NCBI GenBank assembly: GCA_050084515.1
Contig: CM114275.1
Location: forward strand, 24,862,001-24,926,000
Direction: 5' to 3'
Length of the DNA: 64,000 nt
From: Blasia pusilla
Taxonomy: Eukaryota > Marchantiophyta > Marchantiopsida > Blasiales
Part shown: piece after piece, positions 35,881 to 47,949 of the stretch
Layout: each line of letters begins with the position of its first letter
How positions within the stretch are numbered: the stretch's first letter is position 1
The notes under the pieces: generated by a model
Databases searched by the model: none
What the model saw: the letters and a program-made list of their open reading frames with translations, nothing else
What the model was told of the DNA's origin: nothing
Program-made: the position numbers and the translations under genes

Positions 35881-36479
35881 AAAAATTCTCGAGTTTTAAT
35901 CATAATTTGAAATTCTAAAATATTCAAGTATTTAAAAAAGATTTTTCTTTTCAGTTTTCCTCAAATGGGTTTGATTGAAACTAGCCGAAATGAAAATGGC
36001 ACTTTTCCTCTTTTAGTTTTAAGTGGAAAAACAACTCTTTCTTTGTGGTTCAAAGACCTATGTTGCCATGAGGCATACAAGTCCTTACGTTCTCATATTA
36101 TTCTAGAATCTATCCAAAGATATTTCTCAAGAAATTGAAATTCAAAAATAAGGGACGAACGGAGTATTAATAAATTCCAATTTTTTTAAAAGGGATTCAA
36201 ATAGCAGATATTTTATTTAGAAGGCGATACAAACCAAACACAACATTTTTTCCATAAAATACTCTTCCGAATTCTCTTGATAATAAAATAGAGTTTGATG
36301 GTTTATTTCTCGAAACCCCTATGGTAGTCGAGAAGATGCGTGGACATGAAATTCGGAAGAGTTCATATAGAGCCCAAAGTGGATGTGAAGATTGCATGAG
36401 GCTCCATGGATCCCAATATGTTGTGTTTATTCTATTCTCACATCCAATTATTCCAATAATGCGGTCGTTGATTTGTTTG

Positions 36480-36872
36480 GGCCCTACCGCACCTTCGTCC
36501 TCGTACGTCGGAATGTTTCGCATGTCATTCTGAGGACATCGCGGCCTTAAAATAGCTAAAGGCGCTCTGAAGGTACTGGTGGACCGGACCGCCAGTAGAC
36601 GTCGTAGTCCCTCTAGTGGCGTGGCGTGAAGGCTGCAGTCAGGAGGGGTGCTGTCCCGTCCTGTGACACCCGTCGTCCCAGAGGAGAGTAAAGTGCGACC
36701 TGAGGAGCACAGAGATCCCAGGGACCCGGACGGGTCCTCCAGAGAGCTTGGAGTTGAACGCGGGCAAACTGACAAGAGGGCCGCGTGCAATCTACGAGAA
36801 TCCGGGACGCCGGGAAACCGTCCTCCCGGGAGGTACGTCCGAGTCGAACCGGCCGGTTAAAACCACGGACTG
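36480..36872. other. G+C-rich block of unknown origin
   Basis: A short CG-rich segment ending abruptly at the 36873 hairpin. The 197-codon minus frame at 36197-36790 crosses from this block into A+T-rich DNA with a change of composition, and I do not regard it as a gene. Confidence 0.3.
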
Positions 36873-36908
36873 TGGAGTGACATTTAGGTCCGTTTAAATG
36901 TCACTCCA
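36873..36908. repeat. Hairpin with 14-bp perfect arms
   Basis: TGGAGTGACATTTA and its exact reverse complement flank the 8-base loop GGTCCGTT. It lies exactly at the edge between a G+C-rich block and A+T-rich DNA. Confidence 0.8.
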
Positions 36909-38310
36909 AAGTATCCCTCTTTTGTTTTTATTAAAGTTTTATATTTTCTTCTATATATTAAATGGAAAACATAGTTTCTTTTTCTTCTTTTTACATGAGT
37001 TATTAAATTTCTTTTAAATTTTATTTTTTCGAAAAAGGTTGAAAATTGGTAAAATGAGTGGAGTTATTAACCCTAAACCCTTGCATTGTATGGTCCTAAT
37101 TTATAGGAAAAAAACCCCGTTACACACGGGCCTTGCATCGCACGGTCTTAACTATGATCCTCATCTATAAAACAAAAACCCTAAAGTGAATAGCTTATGG
37201 AGATTGGTGAATTTCTCACAAATTTTAAAGTCTAAGCCTTTCTTAAATATTTATGACATATTTTTGCTTCTTCAATTTTTTTGCATTTTCTACAATCCCA
37301 TATCAATCTACATTAAGTTTTATGAAAAAGATCTCTTAATTAAGTTAATTATGCCTTAAGAAAAAAGAACCAAGGGATTCTCCAAAGGAAAAAATTGACT
37401 TGGCATGAAAGACTTGCTCTAAATCCTACTCTCTACTACAGTAAAGGATGAAGGATTATATATACTATTTTCCTATGGTTTTATCCTTATACTAAAACAA
37501 CCACTCACAATCTAAGTTTTTTAAAATTGCTATTTGCAATGAATATTGCAATCTCCTATCTCAACTCATTGTCCATTTATGACCTATTTTACTTCTCCAA
37601 ATTTTGTGTATAATGTATATGGTTTAAGAATATTATGGAATTCTCAAAGGTGAAATATGATGTTTCTATGGAGAATGTGCCGAAGGTGATAAGGGGAGAC
37701 TAAAGAACCCATGAATGTTCCCAATGGTAAGGGCCAATATGCCAAACTTGGATATGGAAAGCCCACAAAGAAACATAAGAACCCATGAAATCAATAAGAA
37801 AGAGGACTCATCTATGCCATTATGGGAGGATAAATTTTTTATTTATAGCATAACGATACAAGAAAATTGGATTTTTTCAATTATTGAAAGCAACATGAAT
37901 TTGTTATATTTTTGGGATGGCATGATTAAACTTATTAAGAAAAATAAGTCCTAGCTAGTAAGTGCTCCGCGAAGCATGGTCACAAATTGGATGGTAAATA
38001 TGGAATATAAAATGCATATTAAATGGCACAAGGGAATAACACGTACAAATCGTGTGGAAATAGATACATATAATACTGATAAAATGCCATATTTTAAGTC
38101 TTTGAATCAAAGACCCATATCAAAGTTGCAATGGTCGAAAATGATAAGCATGGAACAATGCAATATAGATAAGAATCTTCATTCTTACAATATACATCCA
38201 CCCGGCCTTTGAACATTCCATATATCAACACCGTGATTTTTAACCAACATAAATTTGCCCACATACTCGTACATGTAACAATGAATTTCATTTTATTTAT
38301 CTTACTTTAC
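36909..38310. other. A+T-rich intergenic DNA
   Basis: No gene was recognised. A Helitron-like word (CGGGCCTTGCATCGCACGG) occurs at 37127-37145 without a clear CTAG end. Confidence 0.45.
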
Positions 38311-38319
38311 CACCGGGAA

Positions 38320-41200
38320 TTCATGCCCGTGATTTGTCGGATGCCCGTGCGTCCCGTCCCGTGAGCATGTCACTGATAACATTTGTGGAAGTTCGATTCC
38401 GTCTTCCCCCGGGTTCGAACTCGCACGCGAGTAAGAGCCCCCGGTTACCTTTCCGACCGACAGACCGTCCCGAGATCCCGAGGGTCGGGTGGCGAGCGTT
38501 CGGAACGAACGAATGGCCAACGGAAGGTATACTCCGAATCCACAAGGGCGCCTCCAAGTTTAGGGTAAAACTCCGGGTCCTTCACCCGCCCTCGGTCGGC
38601 TCCGTGATTCGAACCGGATGGACGACGGACGAGGGGACGGAAGTGGGGCACGGAGAGCCGACGAGGGCAAGAGAAGCGATGGCGCAGGGCCGCGATTCCA
38701 GAGCGGGTGCGCCCCGCGGGATCTCCGATCGCCTCCAGTGTAGGGCCCGCTGGCTGGCTGGCGGAGGGTTTGAGGGGATTGGGGAAGGAATCCGAGGGAA
38801 AGATCGCCGTCCCTGTGGCGAGTAGGACGAGAATTCGATTCTGCGCGTGGCGGTATGAAGGAGAGAGAGGCCGCTCGCTGCCGAGTGGATCGAAGAGCGG
38901 CCATGATTTCGATCGGGGGTGTGTGGAATTCGCTAATCATGTTTTCGGCGGTGTCCAGTTGGATTCATGCCTTGTTTCTCAAGGACTGGTTCCTGGAAGG
39001 TTGCTTCTGGTTGCATGACCGCCTCAGTGTCCCGCGAGGTCACGGACGGTCGCACACCATGAGATGATGATGATGTTTTGCACAGAGCTCGTCATGTTTG
39101 AGACGTGCATCCAGATGACATGGACTCGGCCAATTTCGTGGGCACCGATTCCTTCGCTTCCCATGCGAACATGTTTGAGAACGTTACAGACGAAGAAACG
39201 TTGGCGTCGTCGTCGTCCGTAGGCAGGATACGCCAATGATGGAATGTGGAATCGGCAGGATACGCCAGGGCTTGCTGCGAGAATCTTGAGCCATTGAGTT
39301 CAAGGGTTGCTACAACAACGCGGAGCGCCACTTATACGGGCGGATTCTCGGCCCTAAGCGCGACAGCCCTTCCACGCGCATGTTTACGCATCGGAAGGAT
39401 TGTGTTCCAAGGCTGTAGATTCTTTACAACTATCGTTACTCATGTCGTGCTCCCCATTCTACTCGTCTGTCGACGCAGCCCTTATCTTCTTGCGGCAGGT
39501 GTCAGAAGAAAATCGCGGCCTCCCACTGATTCGCAGCGTCAAAACGTAAAAGAAAATTACTGTACCTCCACTCCCCCACAGCTCATTCTCCTTATCCTGC
39601 AAGAGATATCTCTGCCACCAAAACCACATCGCCACGCCAATCTCCCGGCACGACCTCCCGCTTCGTTAAAACCCCAAAAAAAAGACGTCGCTCGATCCTC
39701 TCCCACTACAGCGTCTTCCAACCTCCAGCATCTCGTAAACGCTGCCCGCTTTTCTCCCATCTCCGCGCCGGCAACCGCGACCGCATCCGCTGATCCGCCG
39801 ACGAAAGCGAGTCAGGCAGAGCGACAATTTCTTCGGTTTCTTCTCCGCGACATCTCCAATTGTCCGGAGCATCTCCTGTACCAAACCCTAAGGGAGAAAA
39901 CGAAACCTGAGTAATCCCATCGAAAGTACATCTGCCCTAAGGCGGACTGGTAGAATGATTCTAAGTCGCCGCCGTGGCGACACGGTACAGTTGAGCAGGG
40001 GCGGATTTCCGGATGTTAGGTCCACGGGACGTCTGGGACCGTGCGATGCGGGCAGCTTGAGATTGGCGGGAGCGCATCCGCAGGTGGACACGTCGAGCAG
40101 ATGCCGCTTGGACGTCGGAGATTGAGGCGATGACGATCCGATGGTAGCTTCTAGACGTCGGGAAATTCTAGGAGCCTTCGCTTGCGCGACGCCGGCGTGG
40201 TGCCACGGGAAGCCTTTACCGGGATTGGACAGAGCCCGATGGATGGATGCGCTGCGGCCCGAGCAGTCGCGACTCACGAGGACAACCAGAGCTCCAATGG
40301 TTTCCAAAAAGAGGAACATCGGGAGAAGTGCCAAAAGCTGAGCGGATCAGCGGGAATCGGTAACTTTAGTCGAAAAGAAAACTACCTTCTTCCATCGCTG
40401 AGAACTTGAGGATACACAACATGTGGTCGGTCAGTTCGTAACGAAAAGGTGTCGCTCGTCAGGTAACTCGATCGTAACCTATGGAGAGAGGGAAAGGAAG
40501 AGTCCAAAGCTACAACGACCACCTCTGCAGTGATATCGTTTCTCGCTTCCGCCGAGGTCTCTCGCTAGCGGAAGAGTAGCCATGCAGATAAGCTCTCTTT
40601 CGTTCCGCCTTGCGCCTCGCACTGATTGTTGAAGCTTCTTGATTCTTGAGCGATGTTCCAATGGTCGCATCGGAAGTAGATAGAATCGCACCGATTTCAT
40701 GGCGTAGAAAGATCGCGAAGGATGTTCGTTCCTCTTCTTGATGTGTTACCTCAAAATGGCGGCCGATGGATTGATTCCTTCTTCATACCTCCGAACCTCC
40801 GCGGATTGAGTCAGCGCTCTCCGGGATTACCAAAAAATGGGCGCATTCACAACAGGAAGTGCACGTAAACGTCCAAAACCTAGCAATACGAGACGCACAA
40901 GGATTCCCGCCGCTGCAGCATGCTTCGACAACTATGCGCACCTCACAAACGAGATCTTCCACTGATCTCGCACAAGTCGATCCTTCCCTACTACGCAGAA
41001 TCCACCATATGTGCAGAAAGAAGGGGTCGCACGTCCCGCCCGGCGCACGCGCACACTCACATGAAAGAAGATCTTGTCCCTGTTACGAATGATCCATTAG
41101 GTTCAATTTCCACCTCTTGGTGTGTTCCAGGTGACCACCTCCTTTCAAACACTTCCCATGTTTTCGTAGACTCCATCTAAATTTGTCACCGTTATCCTCC
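38320..41200. other. CG-rich block, possible gene-proximal DNA
   Basis: The longest CG-rich stretch of the window, with many short frames on both strands. The 39540-39910 part is C+T-rich on the plus strand, like a plant 5' UTR or the start of an organelle-targeted protein. No exon chain could be followed. A promoter or first exon of a gene, or decayed repeats, are both possible. Confidence 0.3.
39246..39914 (+). CDS. Hypothetical ORF, 222 codons, unrecognised
   Basis: The longest open frame outside retroelements and RPL3. It starts MESAGYARACCENLEPL, has a hydrophobic patch in the first third (TTIVTHVVLPILLVC) and a Pro/Ser/Thr/Ala-rich middle. It ends in a more ordinary stretch, ERQFLRFLLRDISNCPEHLL. 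No family is recognised. The composition follows the C+T bias of the DNA, so it may be translated UTR rather than a protein gene. No splice or neighbour evidence supports it. Confidence 0.2.
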   Translation: MESAGYARACCENLEPLSSRVATTTRSATYTGGFSALSATALPRACLRIGRIVFQGCRFFTTIVTHVVLPILLVCRRSPYLLAAGVRRKSRPPTDSQRQNVKENYCTSTPPQLILLILQEISLPPKPHRHANLPARPPASLKPQKKDVARSSPTTASSNLQHLVNAARFSPISAPATATASADPPTKASQAERQFLRFLLRDISNCPEHLLYQTLREKTKPE

Positions 41201-41311
41201 TCCTACTTCCTTGTTTTTGGCTCCTATGAGTTCTCCATCATGTGTTTTTATTGAAATTTATCATTTAACTACTACTACCACCACCACCACCATGAAAATA
41301 GAGCCTAGGTA

Positions 41312-41595
41312 GTCTACCCACAATGTAGGGTTACATTGTGGTAGGCATGGTGTGGGGGATCTACTTGTCGCTGGTGAGTTTAACCACATTCCAGATTCCT
41401 CATGCATGAAGCCTGCTATGCTAAATCAGACTTAGCGACAACCCTAAACCAGGAGACCCAGGAATAGCCGGCTAACGCAATGTGGGGCTACATTGTGTTA
41501 GGCATGGAGTGGGGATTACTTGTTATTGCTAACCACTTTAACCATATTCTAGATTCCTAATTATCAAGGCTGCTAAATCAGACTTAGTGACACCT
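41312..41595. repeat. Imperfect tandem duplication, two copies of about 130 bp
   Basis: 41312-41443 and 41469-41595 share TACATTGTG...AGGCATGG, TTTAACCA...ATTC(C/T)AGATTCCT and CTAAATCAGACTTAG in the same order. In the first copy CACAATGTA and TACATTGTG can also pair as a hairpin. A CCA trinucleotide run precedes it at 41277-41291. Confidence 0.7.
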
Positions 41596-41639
41596 GTCAA
41601 CGCAGATCTTATGGCATACCCTAAAAACGCAAGAAGTGT

Positions 41640-43733
41640 TGTAAGCTTAATACTAACCGCACTCTACCTCTTATAAGTTGATGCCAAGTATTCCAAGTTG
41701 AATTCGTTCTTGTGTTTTTTCGTTTTTCTTCTTGCTTGCACTTGGAGGTAGAGAGTGTGTGGGGTCAAGAATAAACCTGGAGGAAGAGTTGATACACCCT
41801 AGTGCGTGTATTTGCACTTTGGGCCATCTTGCATTTTGTTTTCTAAATGATATTATTGGAGCGTCTTCGAGCACATGTCTCCTTGTGTGCCCAATTCCCA
41901 TGCTATGGTGGTGGGATATGGGTTGCCCACCCAACCATGTGTTCATGTCTTCTTATAGGACCAACCAATAACTTTGAAATGGTGATGTACTTTTCGTTGG
42001 CCTACCAAACTATGTCTTGCCACGCAGTAAAACTATTCATGGGGTGAAAAATGTTTCCTAGGATGTTATGGGGTGTGGGCAGACGTGGTCTTTTCAAAAT
42101 TGTTCTGAAAGTGTTTTTGTTCGTGAGTGATACATTATTCGTATGTAATTCCCCCATACAAAAAGGAGTTTTTCTAGAGAAAGTGAAAGTGCGTAATTAT
42201 ATTTTCTTAAGGTAAGGTCAAAATATATTGCAATTTAAGTAAATAAATCATACCTTTCCTTGCAATGTTTTGGATTTCTTTTAAGCAAGTGTCATTATTT
42301 CCCAGTATTTGAGCTTGAAATTTTGGTGCGATGGGAAATGCAAATGAGAAACTAGGAAATCATAAAAACGGATTCTAGAAATTTGGAGGTTCCAAAAGAA
42401 TTAATAAATTTTAATAAGGAAAAAATAAAAACGGAAAGTTCTGTAATAGAAGTGGAGCATGAAATTCCAGCAAAATAAAGTGGACCAAAACTTTTAGACT
42501 ACCGATTCCATTAGAGATTTCTTTTTAACTACCCCTACCCTGTTTGGAAAAGTGTTTCAATCGACATAAATCTGATCTTAGCAATTTTGTAGCCCAATTC
42601 AAAAGACCTTTTCTGATGGAAAAAATGACATATGTAAAGCATTTGGACTCACGTTACCCTTATGGAATTTAGCATGGAAGATGAGCTTACACAAATGGTA
42701 CAATGGGCATTTTCCCGATCATCCACCAAGAAAAGAAGACAATGGAAAAAACCATAAATTGTTTTGGACCCTCACCAACCTTCCGTAATTATTCAAACAA
42801 AACTTTTCCACAAATGTAGAGTTATTATCATCATTAGTGAAGTGATTAAGGAATTTCAAACCTAAACGGATATCATGCTTCTTTTTTCAAATGCCAAAAT
42901 TACTTCTATTTTTATATTTATGAAGTATTTTTCATCGGAAATAATGTCAATATGCTGACTTTCTTGCATTGCATCAGCTAAATGAGTATAAACCAAATCA
43001 TGGTTAAAAAGTGAAATCTTCCTCTATGTGTTTCTTCCTTTGATAATTTCTATTTTATTCTTATTTTTCTTTCTTGATGGTGGCTCTCTCACCATATTCA
43101 AACCTAGTTTAACTATCAAAAAATGACATCCAAAGAACACGTGATTTTTGAAAATGTCGGACCATTCAACCAAACCAAATTGCAAAATCCAAATATGCCC
43201 TCTAGGAACTTTTTAAATGATAAATAAGATCCAAAACACATATGGATTTAAGGATAAAACTAGAATTGGCAACTACATTGATCAGGATATTCCTTCTAAA
43301 AGAGAAAAAATTCGTAAATATTTTATTTTCCTTCAACAAAGTTTCATCTCTCATGACATCAAAAAATCATTCCCCACCTTTGAACCCATCAGCAAAGTGA
43401 TATCCCTCTTCACATCAACAAGTCACACCTCTCCTTGCAATTGACATATGGTAATTTTGGTATGCAATAAATGAAGATATGATGTAGCAATGTTAGTATA
43501 GTGCGAATATGGGTGACACAAGATGATGCATTGAGGAAACAAGTGACAAAATGCACACCAATCTAGAAGCAAAGGAAGACTAGCATCTTTGAGAGCAAAT
43601 ATGAGCAATATGGTAAAAACCTTCCAACATGCCAAGGTGCATGAAACCATAAATAGTGAGCATAAATTGGGATGATGAGACTCTTTGCCTCTAAGATGAT
43701 TTATAAAGTAACCCTTGTAGTGGGTAGGATTGA
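41640..43733. other. A+T-rich intergenic DNA
   Basis: No gene, element end or RNA gene was recognised. Confidence 0.5.
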
Positions 43734-44351
43734 TGTCGTGCGCGTATACATCGCTACACAATCCACATCGCTGGTCACATCTACACATCACGCACCACTG
43801 ATCTTCCCAACACATTAGTCGATCCATCCATAAACCAAACAAACTCACACATATACATCGAGACCCTACAACGAAATCAGAGTAGTAAAAACGGCTCATC
43901 CGGCTTAAAATTCCACTCATGAATCTACACCGGCATATCGAGCCACATCCACCCTCCCCTATGAGGGAATCTGGACGCTAACACCCTAGCTCCTACACAC
44001 CCACACACACACATGCAAGAGAGGTGCTCCTAAGGCTCAACATGAGAAAGATGGCTTGAAAAAGCCATCTCTCTCACTGTTATACCCTTGGGAAGAGCCA
44101 AGAGGCTCTTCCCCCAAAAATAGCCCTACCAACGATAATCTGCATGCAAAAGTAATTCGGTGATCGTTGACTCGATCAATGGATCACTTGGCAGACTTAA
44201 ACCAAAATAGGAAAATTGACATTCTCGATGTAACAGACATGTCGCCAACTTGATCCAACATCTCGGGATGAAGTTACACTCAAGATAGTCTGGTGGCTCT
44301 CTATGCCGTCGCCACCATAGATCTCTACCTATCGGCTACTAAGATGTGACA
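43734..44351 (-). mobile_element. 618-bp relative of the DNMT element (end-to-end miniature or solo LTR)
   Basis: Begins TGTCGTGCGCG, ends AGATGTGACA and is flanked by TTGA on both sides (43730-43733 and 44352-44355). The first 142 bp match the left end of the DNMT element and the remaining 476 bp match its right end, so the two outer ends are joined near 43874. It keeps both promoter-flanking hairpins (44049-44070 and 44092-44111), but the TATA box between them is degraded to TATAAC. It encodes nothing. Taken alone it would be read as a solo LTR; the comparison makes an internal-deletion derivative an alternative. Confidence 0.75.
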
Positions 44352-44355
44352 TTGA

Positions 44356-46320
44356 ATACAACCACTGTAAATTCATATTGCGTTGAGAACTCAATCAAGC
44401 TTCTAAATCATATTTTTTGTTGGAGCACATAATTTCCCTTGTGTGTGCAATGAAAGTGTACAGATATAGCTTAGTATCAAGACCAAGGAGATTGCTAACA
44501 TGCACCAACAATTTTGGTTTTGGTTAAGATGGTGTAATACTATTCAAGCCTAATAGCTTGTGATTCCAAGATGGCAACCTCACCACCAACTCGGCAACAA
44601 GCTTGCGAAGTTTCTTGCAAAAATATGAGGATTTTAATTAGAATTGAAAAAAACCTTCTCACATACTTGAAAGGGAATACTAGCATCATGCATTAAATAA
44701 ATGGACATGGATAATCCAATAACATAAAGTCCCTTGTCCATGCATATTCAATTTGGCTAGGGGAAAAAAATGATTCAAAATTTACGAAAAAATTAACTTC
44801 AAAATGAGTAGGCACGTAATAAATGTCAACCTAGGCTCGATTTTTGGGGGTTCCCATTTTTCCTATATCAACAATAGAATCACAAGTCTAATGAGTGATA
44901 GAGTTACAAATTTAGCAACAAAAATCAATTACAATGGCTACATACAAAAGAAGGCATTTTGAGAACCTACTTCCACTCAAATATGTTATAGAAGGACTAA
45001 CAACTATAATTGTATACATTAATTAATCACATAAACACCATTTTTTTTAGTTGCATGCCCACTAGGAAGAGAAAAGAAATGTATCTCCTAAAAGCATCTC
45101 TAACCCACTTCTTCGGTCATAAGGGTACCTACACAATTGGAATCTTCAACATGATTCCCATTGTGTGTATTGAATACAAGACCATAATATGATGACCTCC
45201 AAAGGGCAATGAGCATTGCCCTTTGGAGGAATTGGTTCCTATTGCTAATATGGAGGAAAAAGCAAAGGGATCGTCTTTGCATGAACCCATATAAATTTAC
45301 ACATACATGAAAAATGTGGATCTCAAAAATAAAAGTCTAATTGACAATGAGCATAAACACACAAACTAGGATGATGTCATGGATAGTCTTGGCCAGGAAA
45401 AAACACCAAACATATATAAAGGCAATAAATATCAAGGCCCGAATCTATAAAAATGGCCAATTTTCCATATCTCATGGAGGCTCTCTACATAAAAATTGGT
45501 CATAGGGAATGGAAGTGTTCAAGGTTGCCATAAGTTGGTAGGCCTAGATACTCCATAAAACTTGACATTACCCTAATATTACCCTTGGAGGTTGCATGAG
45601 GTACCACCTCACAAATAATATTTAAATATAGATGTCAAGTGAAAGAGGGGGGGGGAAGGAGCTCCTTAAATTTACGAGGCCCTCAACATCTCAATATACA
45701 TAAATTTATCCCATTCCTCCCTTCACCTATGGAAGAACTTACATAGCTAGAAATTCCACTTAGCATATACTTTAATCTCCCATAACCAAAGCTAGGAATT
45801 TCACTCAATTGGCACTTTCCTCCATAGAAAGGAAATGAAGAATTCATAGCATTTACTAATCTTATCAATGATCATCGCACATCCTAAAAAAATGCCTTCT
45901 AAAACATTGCGACCAAAGGCATTTCACTTCCTTATAATCTTTCCTCTCCCTATTAGGCTATTAGGGCTCGAGCAGAAGACCTCTACCCTCCTAAAGTGCT
46001 ATCATTCCACTATAGTCTTCCCTTAAAATAAATTTTTTTCTATACCCTCTTGACTACTAGTGCCAAATGAATTTTGGACTTTCTAGTTTGTCATTTGCTA
46101 AGATACGAATTAAAATCGTATGTAATTTGTTAAACTTTGGATACTTTAATCTTATCATTTTAACTACCCTCCTCGTAACAAACCAAATTGATATGAAAAC
46201 ATCTAGTGTGATCTTCTCCCAACGGAAGACAAAAGTGAGATAGTGAAATAACACACCAAGAAGATATGTGTTCTTCTCACACTGGGAGGTAAAATCGAGG
46301 TAGTGAAATAACATAGTAAG
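44356..46320. other. A+T-rich intergenic DNA
   Basis: No gene was recognised. It includes the palindrome at 45196-45229. A loosely conserved segment at 45356-45420 resembles 63812-63890 (GATGTC-TGGATAG blocks). Confidence 0.45.
45196..45229. repeat. Near-perfect palindrome, 16-bp arms, 2-bp spacer
   Basis: CCTCCAAAGGGCAATG, then AG, then the exact reverse complement. The architecture matches the palindrome at 3718-3749, which also has an AG spacer. Confidence 0.85.
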
Positions 46321-46326
46321 AAGATA

Positions 46327-46354
46327 CTAGTAAGTTGCCCGTACGATGCACGGG
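46327..46354 (-). mobile_element. Helitron-like 3' end
   Basis: The minus strand reads CCCGTGCATCGTACGGG, a hairpin with 5-bp perfect stem, then CAACTTACTAG followed by T. Hairpin, short spacer, CTAG and a T at the insertion point are the signature of plant Helitron 3' ends. The 5' end was not located. Confidence 0.55.
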
Positions 46355-47084
46355 AAATAAAAAAAGTGTTGAAGAGCTAGTGTATAATCCGTCAAGGGAA
46401 GATCTTAATGATGTTGCAAACAATTTTTTTTCTTACTGCCAATAGCATACGAAACATTTTCTTACTACCTCATTGGCAATTGCCACATGTCAAATAGAGA
46501 GGTATTTGCAAATGAAGAAGGCCCTCACTCATAATAATGCAGATAATAATCGTTGAAATTAAACATAATTCAAATACCTTTTGGTAATATTCAAAATCCC
46601 ATTTAATGTTTGAATGGAGAAATACACATACAAATTACCCACATAATACATGCATAATTAGATGTCAAGATCTAGTTCAAGTCAATTTGCACAACACGAA
46701 CCACTTTAAACCCTTGAAATATGAATTGTGGAAATGTTTGGAAAGTGAATGCAATAATAATATCACTCGTCTTCCTTCCTTTCCTGTGGAGCTACTACAT
46801 CTCATTTTCCTCCTCCCCGAGCCATCACCCGTCACTTTCCGACGGGACACACCTTCCGAGCCATCACACGTCACTTTCCGACGGGCCACTTGTCGACTTC
46901 GAGACGGTGGAATCCCGTTCAGCACGTGAAGTGTCTCTGGAGCCAAAAAGATCGTGACGAACAGCGAGAGAATGCGGAGGAGTGCGCGAGTTACTTCGGC
47001 GGTCGCTGGATCGGAGGAGGATGATTCTTGAGGTGCGCTCTTTCGTCTGTATGTCGTAGCCGTTTTCGGGGGTGATAGGAAGAA

Positions 47085-47350
47085 AGTGAGAGAGAAGTGG
47101 AGTGGAGGGTTGGCAGAGTAGAGGAGAGGAGAGGAGATGACGAAAGTGAGAAGAATCTTGTGACAGGAGTGAAGTGGAGGGTGAGGTGAGGAGAGGAGAG
47201 CACATGAAGAAAGAGAGAAGAATCCTGTGAGAGGAGCGGAGTGGAGGGTGAGGAAAGGAGAGGAGAGGAGAGGACATGAAGAAAGTGAGAAGAATCATGT
47301 GAGAGGAGTGGAGTGGAGTGGAGTGGAGGGTGAGGAGAGGAGAGGAGAGT
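47085..47350. repeat. Purine-rich minisatellite
   Basis: Three to four units of about 66-75 bp built on GAGAAGAATC-TGTGA-AGGAG-GGAGTGGAGGGTGAGG and GAGGAGAGGA-CATGAAGAAAG. Units start near 47144, 47211 and 47283, with a partial one before. The long frames on the minus strand here (46864-47439, 46991-47428) are artefacts of this repeat. Confidence 0.75.
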
Positions 47351-47949
47351 ACGAGGGACAAATGCAGCTCCCGTTGCATGCGAGTGGCAGTAGATCGGGC
47401 CTGTCTGTAAACAGCGATTAAGTGCCATGAAAAATGCACCGGCAGCCTTTCAGAGGCGAAACGGGAAGGGCTGGGATTGCCATAAGAGTGCCTTCGTGTC
47501 GACCACAGTTCACTGCTTCCGCCGGTACGTCACGCACAAACCGGACGGTGTGGAGGTTCCGGATCATGCGAGGAGTTCCGCTTCCACGTACTCCCTTTCG
47601 TGCTGTTTGATGCGAGGATCCGCTCGGCTTTCTTGAGAAATCGTGGGATACTCCTGGACTCAATCGTTTCACCCGAGTAGCGGAGAAATTGAGCCGAGGA
47701 TAGCATTGCAGTTCTCGTCACACACACACACCCGTCCACAGCAGGGCCATAGAGGCCAGAAAAACGACTCTCATTGATTGAGAACCGTTGCTGATCTGAC
47801 CGAATATCTGATATACAAATCTTATAGTTGGCTCTACCAAATTGAACCTCGGATGTGAGTCTTACTACGTCACTGCCTACTTTTTCAAACACTGACGATC
47901 TCCAGTTCTTGTCTTGTCTTGTCTTCTCTTGGCGATCAAATAAATCGAA

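Noticed and set aside
36197-36790. 197-codon minus-strand frame
   Set aside because: It crosses an abrupt composition boundary and has no recognisable domain; long frames are expected by chance in CG-rich DNA.
38334-38825. 163-codon plus-strand frame
   Set aside because: Arg/Gly/Pro-rich translation of CG-rich DNA with a competing frame on the other strand (38560-38940).
43734-44351. Unqualified solo-LTR call
   Set aside because: Possible, but its two parts match opposite, non-redundant ends of the DNMT element, so a plain solo-LTR label would hide the discrepancy.
46864-47439. 191-codon and 145-codon minus-strand frames
   Set aside because: They are the translation of a purine/pyrimidine minisatellite and consist of repeated Ser/Leu/Pro/His words.
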